A stretch of 14,294 nucleotides of DNA from assembly GCA_019751475.1 (NCBI GenBank), contig JAIENH010000344.1, positions 1 to 14,294 of the forward strand. The letters run 5' to 3'. A program made the translations under genes and the position numbers. Source of the stretch: Cyclobacteriaceae bacterium (GTDB lineage: Bacteria > Bacteroidota > Bacteroidia > Cytophagales > Cyclobacteriaceae). Below the pieces are notes generated by a model, which ran no database searches, was not told where the DNA came from, and saw only the letters and a program-made list of their open reading frames with translations. Of this stretch, positions 12,567 to 14,294 are shown in pieces. Position 1 is the first letter of the stretch. Each line of letters starts with the position of its first letter.

Positions 12567-13433
12567 TTATTGATTTCCGATAAGCCGCACACGAGCGTCA
12601 TCGGCACGAAGGTCTACGCGAGCACTGCCATCTCCAAATGTGAATTGACTGTGGTTCTCTGTTTTTTCAACTACTTTGAATCCACCTTCCGCGGTTACGC
12701 GCGCATCATCGTGGCGCACTTCAAATGTGCCGCCACCACCCAGTACTGTAAAAGAAATTAATCCGTCCTGAGCATCAATTAAGTAATGGCCGTTGCCAAC
12801 GATGGATGTTTGAATAAGAATATCCCCATCGTCCACATCGGCAATTACTTCTGTAAAACCTGCATGACGTATATCGATGTCCGCATCATCCGCATCTATC
12901 TCCAACCGGCCGGCACCCTGATCCATATGAATATCACCGTCATCTAACCGAAACTTGAAGTTATTTCCTTTACAGCCAATCAAGTCAAGATCGGCATCAT
13001 CCAGGCGCATATCAATAGCACCATGAATGGAAGTAAGTGAATAGTTACCATCATCGCCCCGCACCTCCAGGTTGATTCCTTCGGGAACTTCAATAAGAAT
13101 TGTGTATTTCACATTGTAATAACCCACCATGCTTACCGTTCCGTTCGACCGCTCGCGAATGGACAAGTCCCCACCATTTTCATCAATGTCGACCGCGAAC
13201 TCGCGATGGCCGAAGAAAAGTCCTTTCGACTCCACGTCACGATCAATTTTCACGTGGGCTGTGGTGCGCGAAGAACCCTTGATCGTGACGCGGGCATCCG
13301 AACAATTCAGGGTCAACGTACCGTTTGCGCTTATTTTAAAATCTTTGTCCAGGTGAAAATCACCTTCTTTGGTTTGTGATAGGCCTAATTGAGAGACCAG
13401 CAGGGCGGCAAGGAACAGCGTAAAGAATTTCAT
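12567..13433 (-). CDS. exported Asp-rich beta-solenoid protein (DUF4097-like)
   Basis: 288-aa protein with signal peptide MKFFTLFLAALLVSQLGLS, cleaved before or near Gln20. The rest is made of short alternating beta strands with no catalytic motif. Turns carry a repeated D-D-x-D/R motif: DDGN 127, DDAD 145, DDGD 164, DDAD 182, DDGD 201, QDG 222, DDAR 242 and DDAR 278, with 18-21 residues between successive members from 127 to 242. This period fits one rung per turn of a right-handed beta-helix, as in the DUF4097/adhesin-like families. The acidic turns could bind calcium, which is inference. It is probably surface or periplasmic. The function is unknown. It is monocistronic, with a perfect inverted repeat just before its start codon. 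Confidence 0.8.
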   Translation of the reverse strand: MKFFTLFLAALLVSQLGLSQTKEGDFHLDKDFKISANGTLTLNCSDARVTIKGSSRTTAHVKIDRDVESKGLFFGHREFAVDIDENGGDLSIRERSNGTVSMVGYYNVKYTILIEVPEGINLEVRGDDGNYSLTSIHGAIDMRLDDADLDLIGCKGNNFKFRLDDGDIHMDQGAGRLEIDADDADIDIRHAGFTEVIADVDDGDILIQTSIVGNGHYLIDAQDGLISFTVLGGGGTFEVRHDDARVTAEGGFKVVEKTENHSQFTFGDGSARVDLRADDARVRLIGNQ

Positions 13434-13436
13434 GAT

Positions 13437-13454
13437 TAATGGGTTTGCCCATTA
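13437..13454. promoter_or_regulatory. perfect inverted repeat before the beta-solenoid gene
   Basis: TAATGGG (13437-13443), loop TTTG, CCCATTA (13448-13454). It lies 3 bp upstream of the - strand ATG. It could be an operator or, in the mRNA, a hairpin that hides the start codon. A near -7 element on the - strand (TCTTTTTG, 13467-13460, one mismatch to TAnnTTTG) would start transcription right at the hairpin. No regulator is visible. Confidence 0.5.
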
Positions 13455-13564
13455 GACGTCAAAAAGATTGAATGGGTTGCAGTCAAATATCGCTGAGAGT
13501 TGTTGCCAAAAGGCAAACTCATGCGGGTATGTGAAAAACAAAGGGCTTTTCGTAGATTTACTAT

Positions 13565-14098
13565 ATGCAAACCGATTTCATTAAGCCTCCTCGCACCGCT
13601 TTTGAAGTATTCCGGATGCTTCCAGAGGGTACGTTGGCAGAAGTGATTGAAAACCAGTTGTATATGGCACCCTCCCCAACACCTTTTCACCAAGAAGCTT
13701 CAGGCAATCTCTTTACAGATATAAATGTATTCGTAAGAAATAATGAACTTGGCAAAGTTTTCATAGCACCACTTGATCTTTACCTGGATGAAAACTCAAA
13801 TGTTGTTCAGCCGGATATACTATTTGTTTCAAGAGATAATCCATTAATAATTGATAGAAAGGGTTTGACCGGTGTACCTGACTTGATAATTGAGGTTCTC
13901 TCTCCGGGCAACAGAAACTATGATTCTATCAAGAAGAAAAATCTCTATGAAAAATTTGGCGTGACTGAGTATTGGACAGTAGATCCAGAAACAAAAAAGG
14001 CGAATGGATTTTTACTAAACAAAGGTCAATACGTAAGTCAAAAAGAATCTCATCACCAATTGCACTCCCATGTGCTCAATCAAACATTCTCTTTCTAA
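13565..14098 (+). CDS. Uma2-family (DUF820) restriction-endonuclease-fold protein
   Basis: 177-aa protein of the Uma2/DUF820 family, a PD-(D/E)xK nuclease fold. Seen: Glu29 in LAEVIENQLYM, SPTPFHQ at 37-43, Asp84 in VVQPDILFVS, Glu110 in PDLIIEVLSPGNR, the basic stretch SIKKKNLYEKFGV (121-133) and EYWTVDP (135-141). This is the usual family order and the active-site residues are kept. The true substrate and role of Uma2 proteins are unsettled. They are abundant in cyanobacteria and some Bacteroidota and often sit alone, as here. The gene looks more AT-rich than its neighbours, which fits a mobile or recently acquired gene. ATG 13565 is the natural start, with a near-consensus TAGATTTA 4 nt upstream. 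Confidence 0.9.
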   Translation: MQTDFIKPPRTAFEVFRMLPEGTLAEVIENQLYMAPSPTPFHQEASGNLFTDINVFVRNNELGKVFIAPLDLYLDENSNVVQPDILFVSRDNPLIIDRKGLTGVPDLIIEVLSPGNRNYDSIKKKNLYEKFGVTEYWTVDPETKKANGFLLNKGQYVSQKESHHQLHSHVLNQTFSF

Positions 14099-14114
14099 GT
14101 CTTTGATAGAGGTT

Positions 14115-14294
14115 TTACAGCTTCGCAATCAATTCCACATATAGCTCCGTAAGCTTTGCCTCCGCCTTCCCGGCAATTTCGATTATCTCTGAGATCACGG
14201 CCGACTTTAGGTTATCAGGATCGCAGTCGTCCGTCAGTACGGAAACAGCACAGCAAGGCAGACCCATGTGGTTGGCTACGATCACCTCCGGCAC
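14115..14294 (-). CDS. purine-nucleoside phosphorylase, C-terminal part (runs off window end)
   Basis: The last 59 codons of a trimeric-type (PNP family 2) purine-nucleoside phosphorylase, which splits inosine and guanosine with phosphate in purine salvage. The visible sequence begins VPEVIVANHMGLP, the conserved segment near the base-binding site whose ASN (A-N-H) is typical of this family. It continues SVLTDDCDPDNL and the final amphipathic helix AEAKLTELYVELIAKL before TAA at 14115-14117. The identification rests on recall of the family's C-terminal pattern. The N-terminus lies beyond the window. It converges with the Uma2 gene, with a gap of 16 bp. Confidence 0.85.
   Translation of the reverse strand: MPEVIVANHMGLPCCAVSVLTDDCDPDNLKSAVISEIIEIAGKAEAKLTELYVELIAKL

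Overview
The window looks like chromosome of a Bacteroidota bacterium, most likely of the Cytophagales type. The protein sequences read as that phylum, and several genes lie behind the Bacteroidota -7 promoter element TAnnTTTG. Shine-Dalgarno sequences are largely absent, and secreted proteins start with short typical signal peptides. Most of the content is ordinary core metabolism, but one stretch is unusual.

Layout. 1-391 (-): N-terminal part of a DEAD-box RNA helicase, divergent from pyrC (419-1753, +, dihydroorotase). 1790-2873: three tandem cassettes of 361-362 bp, each with a small GIY-YIG endonuclease gene on the - strand. They lie directly downstream of an intact tRNA-His(GTG) gene (2875-2949, -), and every cassette is bounded by a 15-nt copy of the tRNA 3' end. 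3069-3920 (+): exported dienelactone-hydrolase-type enzyme. 4021-4272 (+): small unknown protein. 4323-5057 (-): three-helix membrane protein with a zinc ribbon. 5186-7882 (-): dxs plus an alpha/beta hydrolase, joined as TAAATG. 8021-8788 (+): scpA. 8871-10283 (+): TolC-family outer-membrane protein. 10429-12563 (+): two-gene unit of exported amidohydrolase and exported hydroxypyruvate-isomerase-like TIM barrel. 12567-13433 (-): exported Asp-rich beta-solenoid protein. 13565-14098 (+): Uma2-family nuclease-fold protein. 14115-14294 (-): C-terminus of a purine-nucleoside phosphorylase.

The most interesting region is the tRNA-His/GIY-YIG array. Read on the - strand, it is tRNA-His with a strong promoter, then three repeats of hairpin, GIY-YIG ORF, T-arm-like sequence interrupted by a 50-51 bp palindromic insert, and tRNA 3'-end copy. 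It ends at a terminator shared in position with pyrC. The simplest model is a small element that inserts at the 3' end of tRNA-His, rebuilds the tRNA, and has piled up in tandem. There is no obvious promoter between each hairpin and its GIY-YIG start codon, so expression may come from read-through of the tRNA transcript. This model is inference. The repeats, their spacing and their match to the tRNA are read directly from the sequence.

No stretch longer than 300 bases lacks a gene. The gaps at 2950-3068, 3921-4020, 5058-5185, 7883-8020, 8789-8870, 10284-10428 and 13434-13564 are 80-145 bp and mostly hold promoters.
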